Origin: Chamaecrista fasciculata
Lineage: Eukaryota > Streptophyta > Magnoliopsida > Fabales > Fabaceae
Length of the DNA: 64,000 nucleotides
Direction: 5' to 3'
NCBI GenBank assembly: GCA_003254925.1
Contig: QANZ01051397.1
Span: forward strand, 69,827-133,826
Positions 15,901 through 28,300 of the stretch are shown here, piece after piece. How positions within the stretch are numbered: the first letter of the stretch is position 1; each line of letters starts with the position of its first letter. Both the position numbers and the translations under genes were made by a program. The notes beneath the pieces are model-generated. The model was not told the origin of the DNA and searched no databases. It saw only the letters and a program-made list of their open reading frames with translations.

Positions 15901-18900
15901 TGAACCTTGAAAAGTGACGAAAGAACCCCTCGAACTTTTGATTTTGTGCAAATAATTCCCTTTTGTTAGAATTTTCATTGAAAAAAATATAGATATTTTT
16001 TTAATGAGAATCTTAAGAAAAACTTTTGCACAAAATCAAAAGATCAGGGATCTTTCATCACTTTTCAAAGTTCAGGGAGATTTTCGCATAGTGACTAAAG
16101 TTCAAGGGGGAGGGGGGAGGGTTTATGCATTTTAGCCTATTTTTTATGCACTCTAGCAACTTCTGCACTATTAACAAATTGATTTGTTTCCCATTGAAAT
16201 AGGTACTTTGTTCCAAAACCAAATTTCCAATATTCACATTCTGAAGGGTATTATCAATGTAAATTATCATTGCCTCCTAGTGCAGCTATTCAAACATTAA
16301 TTGGGCCTATGAGTATTAATTTGCAATTGTCAAAGCAACTTGTATGCTTGGAGGCATGTAAAAAGCTGCATCAGATGGGTGCTCTTAGTGACCATCTTCT
16401 CCCTATTTCTGAAGAGCCCTCAGATAGCATTATGAGCTTAAATCGGAAAAAGTCACCATCAGGTGAAGGTATAATTTGATCAAGCTATGTGCATAATTTA
16501 ATTTGATCAAGCTATGTGAACTTCTTTAATGATTCATGCCAGAGTATTCAGTTAAATTTGATGATTTTCTAGTTACATGTATCTTTTTTGACAAAACATA
16601 ACCGAGAAACAAGATGAAAATGGTATTCCATGTCCTAAATTGCTGTCCTAGTATATTTGGAAAAAACAATCTTGAGCAAGATCAATTGGTTAATAATATC
16701 ATGGAAGCTTCAGAATTTTTAAAACTATTGTGTGTTTAATAGCTGGCTTAGAGCCAAAAATATTCTTCCTAAGTAAAAATATACTATGTCAGTTCTTCTT
16801 AGATAAAATATATCAGTTGTAAATGCTGATTATCCTTTTAGAGAATTGCATATCATATTCAACATCTTTAGAAGGATGAAATTTCACCATGTCTATATAT
16901 CAATGAATAAATTTTCAGTTGTTCCATCTTGTAACACCTATATATTTCAATATTGCAGGAACAACCAAACAAAAAGAATTACATGGAACAGTCTCAATTC
17001 GTGCCTTATCCGGAAAATGGGCTTCAAATCCCAATGGAACCACTTTTCATGCCTACAAATTTGAATTCTCTTGTAACATTATTGAAGAGATTTATTCTGG
17101 ATTTGTTCTTCTGATTGAATCACAACTTGATGATGATGTGGGAAATTTTGAGATAGATCTATACTTGATCTCAAAGACAGTCAAGTCTTGTGTTTCTACA
17201 TGTGGTAAAGTGTACTTGGATGAAGATCAGGTACAAACAGAGTTTCTTTATTCAGTTAAAACTCTACCTTGGTCTCTCACTGAACTTTCTTTTTTGTCCT
17301 CCACATACAATTGCAATTTGGTCCCTCAACTATCAAAATATTTTAATCTGCCTTTCTTTCCATCTTGCTGACTTGGAGAAGATGAGTTAGGTAAACCATG
17401 AATATCTAAGCTAGCAATATGTTAGACTTGGAATTAGTTTTTTTTTTTTATGGAAATAAAATAGGAAGGCTAAATTAGAAGCTATTTAGGCATTAAAATG
17501 AATGAATGATTCATGGAGGATAAAATTGAAAATGTATGTTTCGCTCTTCAATTATTGTTCATGTTTTATTTAGCCAAAAATGTTACAGTTCATTCTCTGG
17601 GAACCATTCTTTATGTGATTTTTTCAATTCTCTTTTTGTATCAGATGATCAAAGCAAAATGCTTTCATGAACTTTTCTTCAATGGTTTATTTGGGAGACT
17701 CTTTGTGGGATCTGATACAAGAAGAGTTTTCTTACTTCAGCATCACACAAGTAATCTATGGAATCCATCAAAGATGTATTTGCTTTTACCGGTAGAGACA
17801 TTGAACAATGAAGACAAAACTTGGAGAATAAATTGGAGAGCTGTGAGCTCTTGTGTAGGAGTGGTAGAATTTTTGAAAAGAATATCTCTGATAAGTTCTG
17901 ATCAGTATTGTCACAAACAAAACTTGTCAAATGGGAATGGTTCATCCGATATGGAACGCGAGAGCTCAAGTATAGTTCATTTAGCTAATTGTTTGGTTGA
18001 TATTGATGACCTCAAAGATATGGTGGTTTTGGCTATTCACACTGGAAAGCTCTATTCTGTTGTTGAGGTTGTGACCTCTGCATCTGCTGAGTCTCCTTTC
18101 AGCTACACTGGATCCGATGTCTCCGTTTCATCCGATTATAGTACTTATGTTGAGTACTTCAACAAAAAGTTGGTATTTTGTGATGCTATATTTCACTTTA
18201 TTTTCATTAAAGTTGGTTGAATCATTGTATTGTTCCCCACCATTTCATTAAATCTTTAGAATAAACACACAATTTAAAGTCTAGTTCTTGAAAGTCATGG
18301 AGACCATATAACTTAGTCCCTTAAGTTCATTTTTTAAGGAATAACTCGTAGAGACAAAAAGACAAAAAAAATATATTGGTTTTGAACTTGTAGGGATTGA
18401 GTGGTTAACTTGTGTATCATTAAGGGACTAATTTATATGTTTACTGAAATCTTTAATTTGGTTTGTGTAATTTAAAAGTTTTTAGTTGAGCCTTTATAGT
18501 TCCAAGAAATTCTAGTTTGGTCCCTATTATTAAATTTTGGTTTGAGGACCATGGAATTATGATTACTTAGCCAACCATACTTTAGCACAGCCTTTGGCGT
18601 TAGAAGAATCACTTTTATCTCTATGATGAGTTAAATTGATGTGGAAAATGTATATTCATAATTCCAAAATCATAATAGTTGTCTAAATAAGCGCAGTTTC
18701 ATGGTCTTCACTCTTAGATGAAAATTTAACGAGGTTAAACAATGGGGACCAAATTAAAAATTAAGTACAACTTTGGGAAGCAATAAAATAATTAAACCTT
18801 TATAATTCATACTTGTTCTCTGCATTTATTTGTTACTTATGCTGGAAAATATGAATTTTATTCAGGTATGGGATTGTGCTGATGCATCCGGGACAGCCTT

Positions 18901-21900
18901 TATTGCGGTTAAAGCAAAGTCATAACCCACATAATCTTCTTACAAACTTCAGGAGTGAAGGTTTCTTTACCTTTTTCATTTTATTATGCTGTTCATTATC
19001 TTCTATTATATTCTTCTTTATGAAATATCATTGAATATGTCAAAGATTTCTAGAATGAAAACCACATTTGTCTACACACACACACTCAAATATTCTTCAG
19101 GTATTTAGATACTCAGTTTCTGTTTTAAAGTCTTTCACTTAAATATCTTAAGAAGTATAATTAATTATTTCTTTGATCTAGTTTAACTACTTTTGTATTT
19201 AAACTATATTAAAATTTGAGCAGGTGAATCTATGGTTTCAGAGAAAGAACAAGTCCATGTTCATATGCCACCTGAGGTTTTAGTGAAGACTGATGTTCCT
19301 ATTGAAGTTCTGAAGTCATTTTATTTGATTCCATCGCTAATGCATCGCATAGAATCCTTGATGTTAGCCAGCCAGCTAAGGAAGGAGATTAATTTTAACT
19401 CTGGCACCTTTCAGATACCAAGTTCACTAGTATGTGCTGTCATTTACTTGACATAGTCAGTTTAGTTTCATCATTTTTTTTTAAAAAAAGGTTCAATTAC
19501 TATGTTAGTTGCTAGAGTTTGTATCAATTTTTTATTTGGTCCTTATCATTTAAAAGTTTGTAACTCGATCCAAATGGTTTTACTCACTTTTAATTTGATC
19601 CCTAACAGTGAATCTCCATGAATAATGTGTCATTACATTTTGCTTACATTGATAAGTATATACTATTTTGACATCAAGCAAGCATATTAAGTGTTTAAGA
19701 TCACACATGGTTATAGCCAAGTCAGCAATATGGACCCAATTATAAACTTTTAAATTTTAGGAACTAAGTTGAAAATTGAATGAAACTTTCTAGGACAAAA
19801 AGAAATATTTAATCTATAATAAATCATCACATACATCATTATAATTAGTCTCACTTGGATACTATATCTGATTAGATTCTTGAAGCTTTGACAACAATGA
19901 AATGCTGTGAAAACTTCTCCATGGAGCGTTTGGAATTACTTGGAGATTCAGTTCTAAAGTATGCATTGAGCTGCCATCTTTTCCTAAGATATCCTGAGAA
20001 ACATGAAGGACAATTAACTGATAGGCGTTCATCTCTTATCTCCAATTCATATTTGCACAAATTGGGAACCAATTGCAAATTGCAGGTAATAATTATGTCT
20101 TCACCATGTGAACATGGTCATCTTTTCACTGACATATATGAATGTCATATGTTTAAATTCTTGGCTAAAATGCACAAAACCCCCTGAACTTTAGTCAATG
20201 TGTGAAAAAAACTCCCCTAAACTTTTGGTTTTGTCCAAAACACCCCTTTTATTAAGATTTTCATTCAAAAAATAATTTTTTTTTTTGAATTTTACGATTG
20301 TCGTTACGTTTTTTTTCTTAGTTTTCTCAATGAAAATTTTAACAAAAGGGGTTATTTGCATAAAATCAAAAGTTCAGGGAATCTTTCATCAATTTCCAAA
20401 GTTCAGCGGATTTTTTGCACAGCGGATTTTTAGCCTATATTCTAATAGCCTAATAGCTCCCTAGATGAAGTGACTAAGTAAGCTGACTAACAAACAAGCC
20501 TCTAGAATGCTAACATAAATTCAACCAAGTCTGTTAGAATCTTGAAACTTTTCACAAGTGTTAAGCTTTCTTTATTTTATAGGGATATATTCGTGATAGT
20601 GCTTTTGAACCGCGCCGTTGGGTTGCTCCAGGACAGATTTCTATACATGCTGTTCCTTGTACATGTGGTGTGAATTCATTCGAAGTACCCTTAGTCGAAA
20701 AATTCCGAACTAGAAATCCAACATGCAAGGTTGGGAAGTTTTGTGACAGAGGACATAGATGGATGTGTTCAAAGACCATATCTGACTGTGTTGAGGCCCT
20801 TATTGGAGCATATTATGTTGGTAATGGACTTGTTGCTGCATTTCACACTATCAAGTGGCTTGGTATTGACCTTCAAATTGATCCCTCATTAGTAGTAGAA
20901 GCGGTTCGTAGGGCATCTTTAAGGTCTTATGTTCCAAAAGCTGATGAAATTACAGCCTTGGAATTGAAGCTTGGGTATGAATTTTCTAGTAAGGGTCTTT
21001 TACAGGAGGCTATGACACATGCATCTCAGCAAGAATTTGGAGTTTGCTATTGTTACCAGGTACCTATTTTAAATGACACTTTGAATATTAACTTTTACTT
21101 AAAAAGTTTAAGATAAAAAGTTTTTCTTGTATCAGATTTGACATTTTGATGACAAAAAAATAAAATAAAAGAATAAATACATCACATCTGATCTATTATA
21201 AGAAAGACCTTTTTCTTAGAATATTTTTGAGAATAAAGTATCTTTAAAATGTCCTTCAAGTCATTAATGCCCTATAAACCCTATCTCTCAACAAGGCTGT
21301 CAGCAATATATTATTAGATAAGGAAAAAAGATTACTACTAGATATCATGGAGCTCATGGAGTTTCACTTATCTATCAATCTACAAGGCTGCAATAATAAA
21401 TTGAGTATTGCTTGTTTCAAACAAGATGTTCAAGATTCTAACTAATGTTTCTTTTTCCATTTGTCTTTTCCTTTTGATTTGTTGTTTCGACAGAGGCTTG
21501 AATTTCTTGGCGATTCGGTGTTGGGTTTGCTAATTACATGGCATCTCTATAATAGCTACCCAGATATTGATCCTGGAAATTTAACTGATTTGCGTTCAGC
21601 TGCAGTTAGCAATGAAAACTTTGCTCTAGTTTGTGTAAGAAGGAACCTCCAACTACACCTTCTGCACTGCTCTGGGTTTCTTCAAAGCCAAGTAACAGAG
21701 TTTGTGAGGTCTCTGACTGAACCTCAGAACAATTTCACCTTAAGTGAAAAGGTTAAAGCTCCAAAGGTAAGTTCTCATCTATGAAAAATGGGTACCGGAA
21801 GAAAAGGGTTTCATAGCCATACCCGTATTCTGTGGTACTTCTAGGTACTTTAATATTATAAAATATAAATTTTGTATTTCTTTTTAGTAAAATATGACTG

Positions 21901-24490
21901 TATTTTTATCTAATTTTATTTTTGTTGTATTATAACTTCATTTTTTCTAGATTGGTGAACAAAAAGTTCTTATTGTTTAAAAGAATCAGATGAATTTATA
22001 TTTTGTGGTTCTAAATTTAAATGATGTCATACCCATATCCACAAAACATAGGTTCTCACTTCTCATGCTGATTGTTGCTACCATTGACACATATATAAAT
22101 TAGTATAAATCTCATGGGCTCATGTTAATATCTTCGTAAGACATCATTCAATTCCATCAAGTTCACAGTGGAGAATTCACATTAAGAAAAGTTTTTAGGT
22201 AGATAAGATCTATAAAAGATAGATAAACCAAACCAATCATAAATTGTCATATATAAACATGTCAAAAGTGGAGAAGTGCTTTGAAATTTTGCAACCAGCT
22301 GGTGTAATGAGCCAATGGAATTTCCTAAACACCTTTTTTAGTAAACTTTCATTGATCCAGTGTATAGATAGCTAGTAGATATATAGTATATTTTGTAAAC
22401 TGAGTCTACCTAAAAGTTTTTCTTCTCACTAGTTTGCTCTAGCTAGTATTACTATCTGATTATATTATTTGAATTATTCATTTCTTACTTTGTCATAGGC
22501 TCTTGGAGACATGGTAGAAAGCATTTCTGGTGCTATGCTTATTGACGCCAACATGGATATTGAGAAAGTATGGAGAATCTTTGAACCACTATTGTCGCCA
22601 ATAGTGACTCCAGATAGTCTTAAACTCCCGTCTCTCCGAAGATTGAACGAAATGTGTGATTCTCTCGGATACTTTATAAAGGAAAGATGCATAGATGTGG
22701 GACAAATGGTGCATGCTGAACTTAGATTACAGCTGGAAGATATTCTGTTGATTGGAAGAGGGTGTGAACGAAACAAGAAAGCTGCCAGAGGAGCAGCAGC
22801 ACAGTGTCTGTTGGAGGAACTTGAGGTTTGTTTTTTTCCCTTTGGAATGACTATATTTAATTTTGTCGAGACTCTCGTAGTTTTCTCTTGATCTTTTTCT
22901 AAATTTTTCCCCAAAATTCTGCCAATGACACTTCTACTTTAACACTAAACTTATAAAATCTCTTGTCCTCAATTTCCATATACTAATGCTGTGATACTTG
23001 GAATGCAACAGAAGAAGGATATTTTAAACTCCAAGGGCATTTTCAACCGGAAAAAGCATTATACTGATAATGTTTGTATGACATCTTCATCAGACATGGG
23101 TGTCAAAGTTTGTAACCTAGTAACTGAGGAAGATCCTTTCAGGAATGAAAAGCAAAATATAACTGAAACTCACTGTTCAGCTGAATCAGCTAAAGTTTCT
23201 CTAACCCCAGGTTTGTTTGATCCCCTAGTTCTAGTTTATCATACTTAACAATGATTCAGTGATGAAATGAACTTATCCATACTCAGTTCAAAGCTTCTAT
23301 GTACCTCGAGTCTTTAAAGCAGATATAATTCAACTTAATTAGATTATTATTCATGGCATAAAATTTCATTTTACCTCTTTTCCTTTGACATTGTGAGTGG
23401 TTGTTTTGGGGTCTTTGATGAGAATTAGGTGTGTGCGCTGAATTTATATCAATTTCTCATCAAACTGTTCACAGGTTTTGGACAGAAAAACTGTAGTAGG
23501 AAAAATTAAATACTTGTGGTTTTTGCTGTTATTTATAACATCTAGTTAGAACGGATGCTCATATTATCTTTGTTGCATGCTTAGTTTTCCATTCTTGTTG
23601 TCATGTTAATATATTACTACTTTATCTTACAAGGAAAATTCATTTCTTTCCTTCTTAACATTAATTCTTTTAAGAAAAAAAATAAAAGGATTGGATTTGA
23701 TTTCATTTTACTATGGTAATTAGTAAGCGATCATCGCTGATGCTTCTGCTTATAAGACACTTTTCAAATCTTCTACCATCAAAATTACAGAGGCAGTAAA
23801 TTCCCAACCTTTCCAATTCAAGTGATAGGTCGTTTTAATTCCTCACCATAATACAGCTATTCTTGTATTCTTTTTCTTTTACCCTTTTCGCAGTTATTGA
23901 ATCAATAAACATGAAGAAAGGTGGACCTAGAACCTCACTATTTGGAATATGTAAGACATTACAGTGGCCAATGCCAACATTCAGACCCAAAGAAACCAAA
24001 TCCAGGTCACTTCAGTATACCAAGTCTTATAAAATATATCTATACTTTCTTGAGAAACATGCATAACAAGACATGATATGATAGGGAAATTGGAATACAA
24101 TAACAAATGTAGTGTTATGGTGCAACTTGAAGTTTTATGTTATATCTTACACAAAATGGGATACAGAGAAACTTGCTCAGCGCTTCATGGCTTCTTTCTC
24201 AACTCACATCTAATATGTCAATTTAATGTTTTAAGGAAGTTGTTCTATGTCAATCAATTATGCTGATTATTTCTTCTTGCTTCAACAGAACTCTGATAGA
24301 ATTTAATGAAGGCTCAGAGAAAAGATATGGCTTCAACAGCTTTGTATCCAAAATCACCTTGCAGATACCCAACTTTGGCATTATTGAGTGTACAGGAGAT
24401 CCTAAGGCTGATAAGAAAAGTTCATTTGATTCTGCAGCACTTTCAATGCTTTATGAACTTAATCAGCAGGGGAGGATATCTATTGTTTAA
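9995..24490 (+). CDS. DCL3: Endoribonuclease Dicer homolog 3 (DCL3)
   Basis: Nuclear Dicer that cuts Pol IV/RDR2 dsRNA to 24-nt siRNAs for RNA-directed DNA methylation. Coding exons: 9995-10068, 10199-10382, 10832-10945, 11421-11555, 11933-12002, 12478-12542, 12638-12769, 13358-13510, 14030-14167, 14522-14670, 14741-14933, 15154-15314, 15556-15774, 16203-16468, 16959-17230, 17645-18168, 18866-18960, 19224-19429, 19876-20085, 20583-21059, 21494-21766, 22499-22825, 23012-23210, 23894-24005, 24289-24490: 1649 aa, no break. Order: DExD helicase (Walker A GAGKT with K49; DECH 153-156), helicase C (QSRGRVR 505-511), Dicer-dimerisation/DUF283 (about 560-680), PAZ (about 780-990), RNase IIIa ([13 protein letters not shown], 1067 on), RNase IIIb ([11 protein letters not shown], 1280 on) and two C-terminal dsRNA-binding regions (about 1425-1479, 1566-1640). 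[15 protein letters not shown] before PAZ and GATGNHP-like context after DECH point to DCL3 rather than DCL2 or DCL4. Start 9995 has A at -3 and G at +4; an in-frame ATG at 9917 has a weak context. Introns carry several palindromic elements. Confidence 0.96.
10473..10720. mobile_element. Mutator-type MITE in DCL3 intron 2 (family A)
   Basis: 248-bp palindromic element. Termini GAGTAAACCTAACTTTTT and, inverted, GAGAGAACTTACTTTTTAG. Flanked by a perfect 9-bp target duplication TTAATATAA (10464-10472 and 10721-10729). No coding capacity. The 9-bp duplication and long inverted repeats fit a Mutator-like (MULE) non-autonomous element. A copy of nearly equal length lies in intron 7. Confidence 0.85.
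11604..11860. mobile_element. Palindromic MITE in DCL3 intron 4
   Basis: About 257 bp with termini GCTAAAGTGCTTTTTTGGG and, inverted, GGTCAAAGTGCACTTTTAG. Inner parts also mirror each other (GGACCAATTCCACA against TGTGTAGAATTGGTTCC). Flanks are AT repeats (TATATATAT against AATGTATAT), so a 9-bp duplication is possible but not proven. Confidence 0.6.
12800..13046. mobile_element. Mutator-type MITE in DCL3 intron 7 (family A)
   Basis: 247-bp palindromic element with termini GAGCAAACCTATTTTTTGG and, inverted, GAGAAAACATACTTTTTAG. Flanked by TAATAAAAAT on both sides (12790-12799 and 13047-13056), a 9- to 10-bp target duplication. Layout matches the intron 2 copy, including a central CATTGAC/CGTTGAC-type stretch followed by TATTTGGTC/TATTTAGTC; the two look clearly diverged from each other. 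Confidence 0.85.
15848..16137. mobile_element. Mutator-type MITE in DCL3 intron 13 (family D)
   Basis: 290-bp element with termini GGTTAATTTGCATAAAACTC and, inverted, GGCTAAAATGCATAAACCC. Perfect 9-bp target duplication TATTTTTTA (15839-15847 and 16138-16146). Interior is an inverted repeat around an AAAAAATAT loop, so the RNA would fold into a long hairpin. Non-coding. Confidence 0.85.
18440..18806. mobile_element. Probable degenerate palindromic element in DCL3 intron 16
   Basis: The left part (AATTTGGTTTGTGTAATTT, AGTTTGGTCCCTATT) is mirrored at the right (GGGGACCAAATTAAAAATT, AATAATTAAACCTTTAT). Ends and target duplication cannot be fixed, so coordinates are approximate. It is AT-rich and non-coding. 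Confidence 0.4.
19490..19814. mobile_element. Probable degenerate palindromic element in DCL3 intron 18
   Basis: Starts with GGTTCAATTACTATGTTAG and TTTATTTGGTCCTTATC and ends with a rough mirror (AGGAACTAAGTTGAAAATTG, AAATATTTAATCT). Ends are approximate and I see no clean target duplication. Resembles the intron 16 copy. Confidence 0.4.
20163..20435. mobile_element. Mutator-type MITE in DCL3 intron 19 (family D)
   Basis: 273 bp with termini GGCTAAAATGCACAAAACCC and, inverted, GGCTAAAAATCCGCTGTGC. Flanking 9-mers TAAATTCTT and TATATTCTA match at 7 of 9, an aged target duplication. It is the same family as the intron 13 element (shared AAAAGTTCAGGGA and CAAAATCAAAAG blocks). Confidence 0.75.
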
Positions 24491-25333
24491 GTCCTAGTTT
24501 CTTGGTATCAACACAATGATCTTTAACCTAAGTAAAGCAGCATGAACTTATATGCTTCAAGAATTCATCTTTAAAGATACATTTCTCTAAGTGTTAACAA
24601 CTTGAAATGATAACTAGAACAACTCAAATTTTAATACATGGCACTATGACAGTGTCACAGCATATGTCGTTATCCACTGTACATATGCCACATTTATTAA
24701 TAAATACATTCATAGAGGCTAATTTGAACTGTTGGGTCAGTCAAGATTTTGGATAAAGGAGATCAGATTTTTTTCTTGTGTTTGAAAAACAATAATAAAA
24801 TAAAATAATTCAATATCAATTCAATTGGGTACTCTGTACATAGACGCCAATGATAATAATAAATAACTATAACATATGTGGCTCACACATTTCACCTATA
24901 AGTTATAACTATTGAAAAGAAAGAACTCCGGAAGTCCAGACAGTTTAAATAATAATTCCTTTGCTGCTTTTTCTTCATCAGATCAGGGGGTGTGTCTACT
25001 TTCCATAAGCCTATTCTTCAAAGCTGAAATGGAAAATGATTGTATTACAGTTTATCTTTGTTTCTTTCTGAAGTGAGAAAGAGGAAAATGAAGTGTTGAC
25101 AGTATATAGAAAATTAACCTACATGTATCTATGAAATAAATCTTTTTGTGTAAGCTAGTAGAAGTATGGTTGATAAGAACCTTTTATGGAGCCATATACT
25201 CCAAAAGCTAGCTCAGGTTGAAGAGTCTAAGGTTCATAGAAGCCTGAATGTGTCAGGCAACAATTCAGCAACAGAGAATCAACAAGCATAGTGGACTAGC
25301 CATTCTGGCAGATTGATGCTGTAAGAATGGTAT
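24491..25333. other. Convergent intergenic region between DCL3 and SFH
   Basis: 843 bp between the DCL3 TAA and the SFH TGA, which face each other. AT-rich, with AATAAA-like signals on both strands (for example AATAAATAC near 24700). It must hold both 3' UTRs, so 3' transcript overlap is possible. No other feature seen. Confidence 0.6.
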
Positions 25334-28300
25334 TCATCTTCCCTGGGCAAATGGTTCACAATTTTTAGGCCAGCATGTATTCGCCCCCTGTTAATTAAGA
25401 AAACTTAATCATCATCTGTGTATGAAAACAATCATTTAAGTTCCAATACAAAATAAGCACAGGAAATTACTCATGATTACATCTTCCAATAAGAAATAAA
25501 TGAACAAAATAATACCAAAACTAGTTGAAAACCCTTAGAAGAAATTGAATATAATCGGTTCGATTTATTATGACTTTTTAATTATTTTTTATTTTTTCGA
25601 ATGGAAAAAATATTATCAGTAGAGAAAGAAGAAAGGTTACAGATAATAGGACAACATGACATCCTCTCAAGGGAAAGTGCAAGAAGTAATGAAAGGTATC
25701 AAAACTATTAAAACGTTATCCTTTCTAATCCCCATGAGTCAAACAACAAAGAGAGGAATAATCTTGAGAAGAATTCTTGGAATCATGAGCATTGTAACAC
25801 CTGATATTTCGCGCAGAATGTACTATCACACCTGACATTACAGATTGTCAGGCGTGACAAGCATTCCACTCAAACCAAATGCACCAATTCCAAGGAGCAT
25901 CATGGATAGAATACACTCCTAACATCTTTCCCTCCTTTGGCCCACCAAATCCACCAATTTCAAGAATGCTTAATAATTTATTCTATCTTAGGAATAGCTG
26001 CAGCAACCAACTGCATTTGTGTATGGTGTTAGGAGAATATTGGATGTTCCTTGAAAGGTTGAAAAGTTGAAATGATTTCTTTAAATTAGTTTTAAGAAAC
26101 TCTAGCAGGAGCAAGGAGGGTAAAGCTTTTATAGCAATGAACTTAAAAGAAACTATTTATCCACAAACATTTAAAAAAAGAATTGATGAGCTTCTAGCAG
26201 TGATTAGAAGAGCAAAGACAATTAAATCTTCTAGTGAGTTTCTTCTCCAAATTGCACATAAAGTAGGCAGGGAGTGCAGTAGGAGTGGGACCACCGTAGC
26301 CTCATAAGCAGTTTATTTTTCATTCATAAAACTATATACTGTTTATTATTTAAATGAAGGTGCTATAGAAACTTACATTGAACTTAGTCTCCTTTAAAAT
26401 TTCCAGTGACTCAGCAAGCTCTACTTGCTTTGAAGCAGTAGCAACCAGTGCCTAAAACGAAGCAGCAAACTCAGTCAATGCAGTAATGTTGATTATATAA
26501 AAACATGCCCTTAAAAGTTATCAGTATTGCATTGAGGACTGATACTACCTTCCTTGTCTTCTGCAAGTCATATTCCATAGATCTTATACGACTCAGCGAC
26601 TCATGAAGCATAACCTCTTTCTCAGGAGGAATTGCAGTAGGTTTGCTGACTATGTCAGTTACTGCTGCTTCTAAATTCTGCAACCGCTGCCAAAGTGGAT
26701 CTTTTATTGCCTGGGAGATGAATCCTTCCTGATACTTTGATTCACTAGGCTGGGTTTTCTGACTGCTTCCTGTTGGACTCCTAGCAGACTGAAGCGGAAA
26801 AAATTTCCCCAAGCCTGAGAATACTTCATATATACATGCTAGCACTTCTAGTACGATTTGTACAACTAAGCTAGGGATGTAGGAAATTAACTTCTTTGGT
26901 GATCGTCTCAAGTTAATGTTGCTGGAACCATCTCTCACTTTGAAGTTTGAACTATTAACTTCAGTCTGGACAAAAATAATAAAGAACTTGCATTTTACAT
27001 TAAAGCGTCAAGAAGCAGGTCAAAACAAAGTACCAAGTTTTCCAGAGGCTCGTTTTCAGTGTTTTGTACTCTGTAGTATAAAAGGGTGCTTTTAAGAGAG
27101 AAAGGAATAGGAAATGAATCTCACTTTCTCAATGGAAGGGATAGAATGCATGTAGGCTGAAGGACTTGGCCTTTCATCCGTTTCTGATCCAATACTTTGA
27201 GATACTCCAGTGCTTGTAAACTGTGACAAATAGAAAACCAATGCATTAACATAGGTAAAAACATCTTCTTTAACGGAACATAATGAGATTTGACGACAAT
27301 AAACCAACAGAAAGCATTGACACTAAACTAATCTATGACTATGAGTGACAATGTTGGCACATGACTTGATATCTAATTCTTCAGCATCCGAAGAATTTAC
27401 TTTTATCTGCTTCATTGTTTCTTCAGAATGTATTAACTGTGAATAAAAAATAAAAGAATTAGATAAAGGCATTAAAACAATAATTACTTTGATGTGAAAG
27501 CATGCAAATGCAGGAGCTATAAACCCAATAATACCATACTTTCATAATGTTAGGATTGTTCCAAGGTCCCTTGTCAGATCTAAGACACCCTCCATTTCTG
27601 CAAGCACAGATTCCTCCCAAGAAATCTGGAAGTTGGCTGTTCAAAACAAAAGATCCTATATAGTATCATTATCAAAGACACGGATCTGTTAACTGAGACA
27701 GTATAGAAAACCAAACCTTGAGTCTATAACCTCTAACAATTTGCTCTGGAACTTGTTTCCAAGAACCTGTATGATTAGCATGTGCTTTATCATTATGCTC
27801 ATTACTTTCTACAATCAAAACATGAGACAAGATCACTTTTTTATTTTACATACATGTATCTTTGCTGTGGTCCTTGGATCAAGAAAACCTTTTATTGTGT
27901 TCCATACCAGCTTGAATCCACTACCAGCATTTACAATGAACATCTGGTGTAATGTCTTTAAAAAGAGAGCACATTCAGAAAAGAATGTTGACTGTATAAT
28001 AAAAGTACCAGGATAACGGGTAACTTTTGGTTAATGGTAATAGTACAATGCAGAGTTTGGCCCAAATAAAAAAAGAATAGTACAATGCAGAGTACGTTCT
28101 AATATGTCGAGTGGGTTCAGTGATCAACGTTGAGCTTTTAACAGTAATACAGTTATTGTTCATACATATGTGTGTGTATATGCATTTCTTGCAAGGATAC
28201 AGGGGGGAATATGCACGATAAAAGAAAAATCAGAACTTAGAAGTACAATGTACTAAAGTCACCTCTTATGAATAGATATTTCCTTTTTCTTAGTTTCTGC

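Noticed and set aside
9995-24490. Idea that DCL3 is a pseudogene because of the many insertions
   Set aside because: All insertions lie in introns, 24 junctions keep phase and all catalytic motifs are present.
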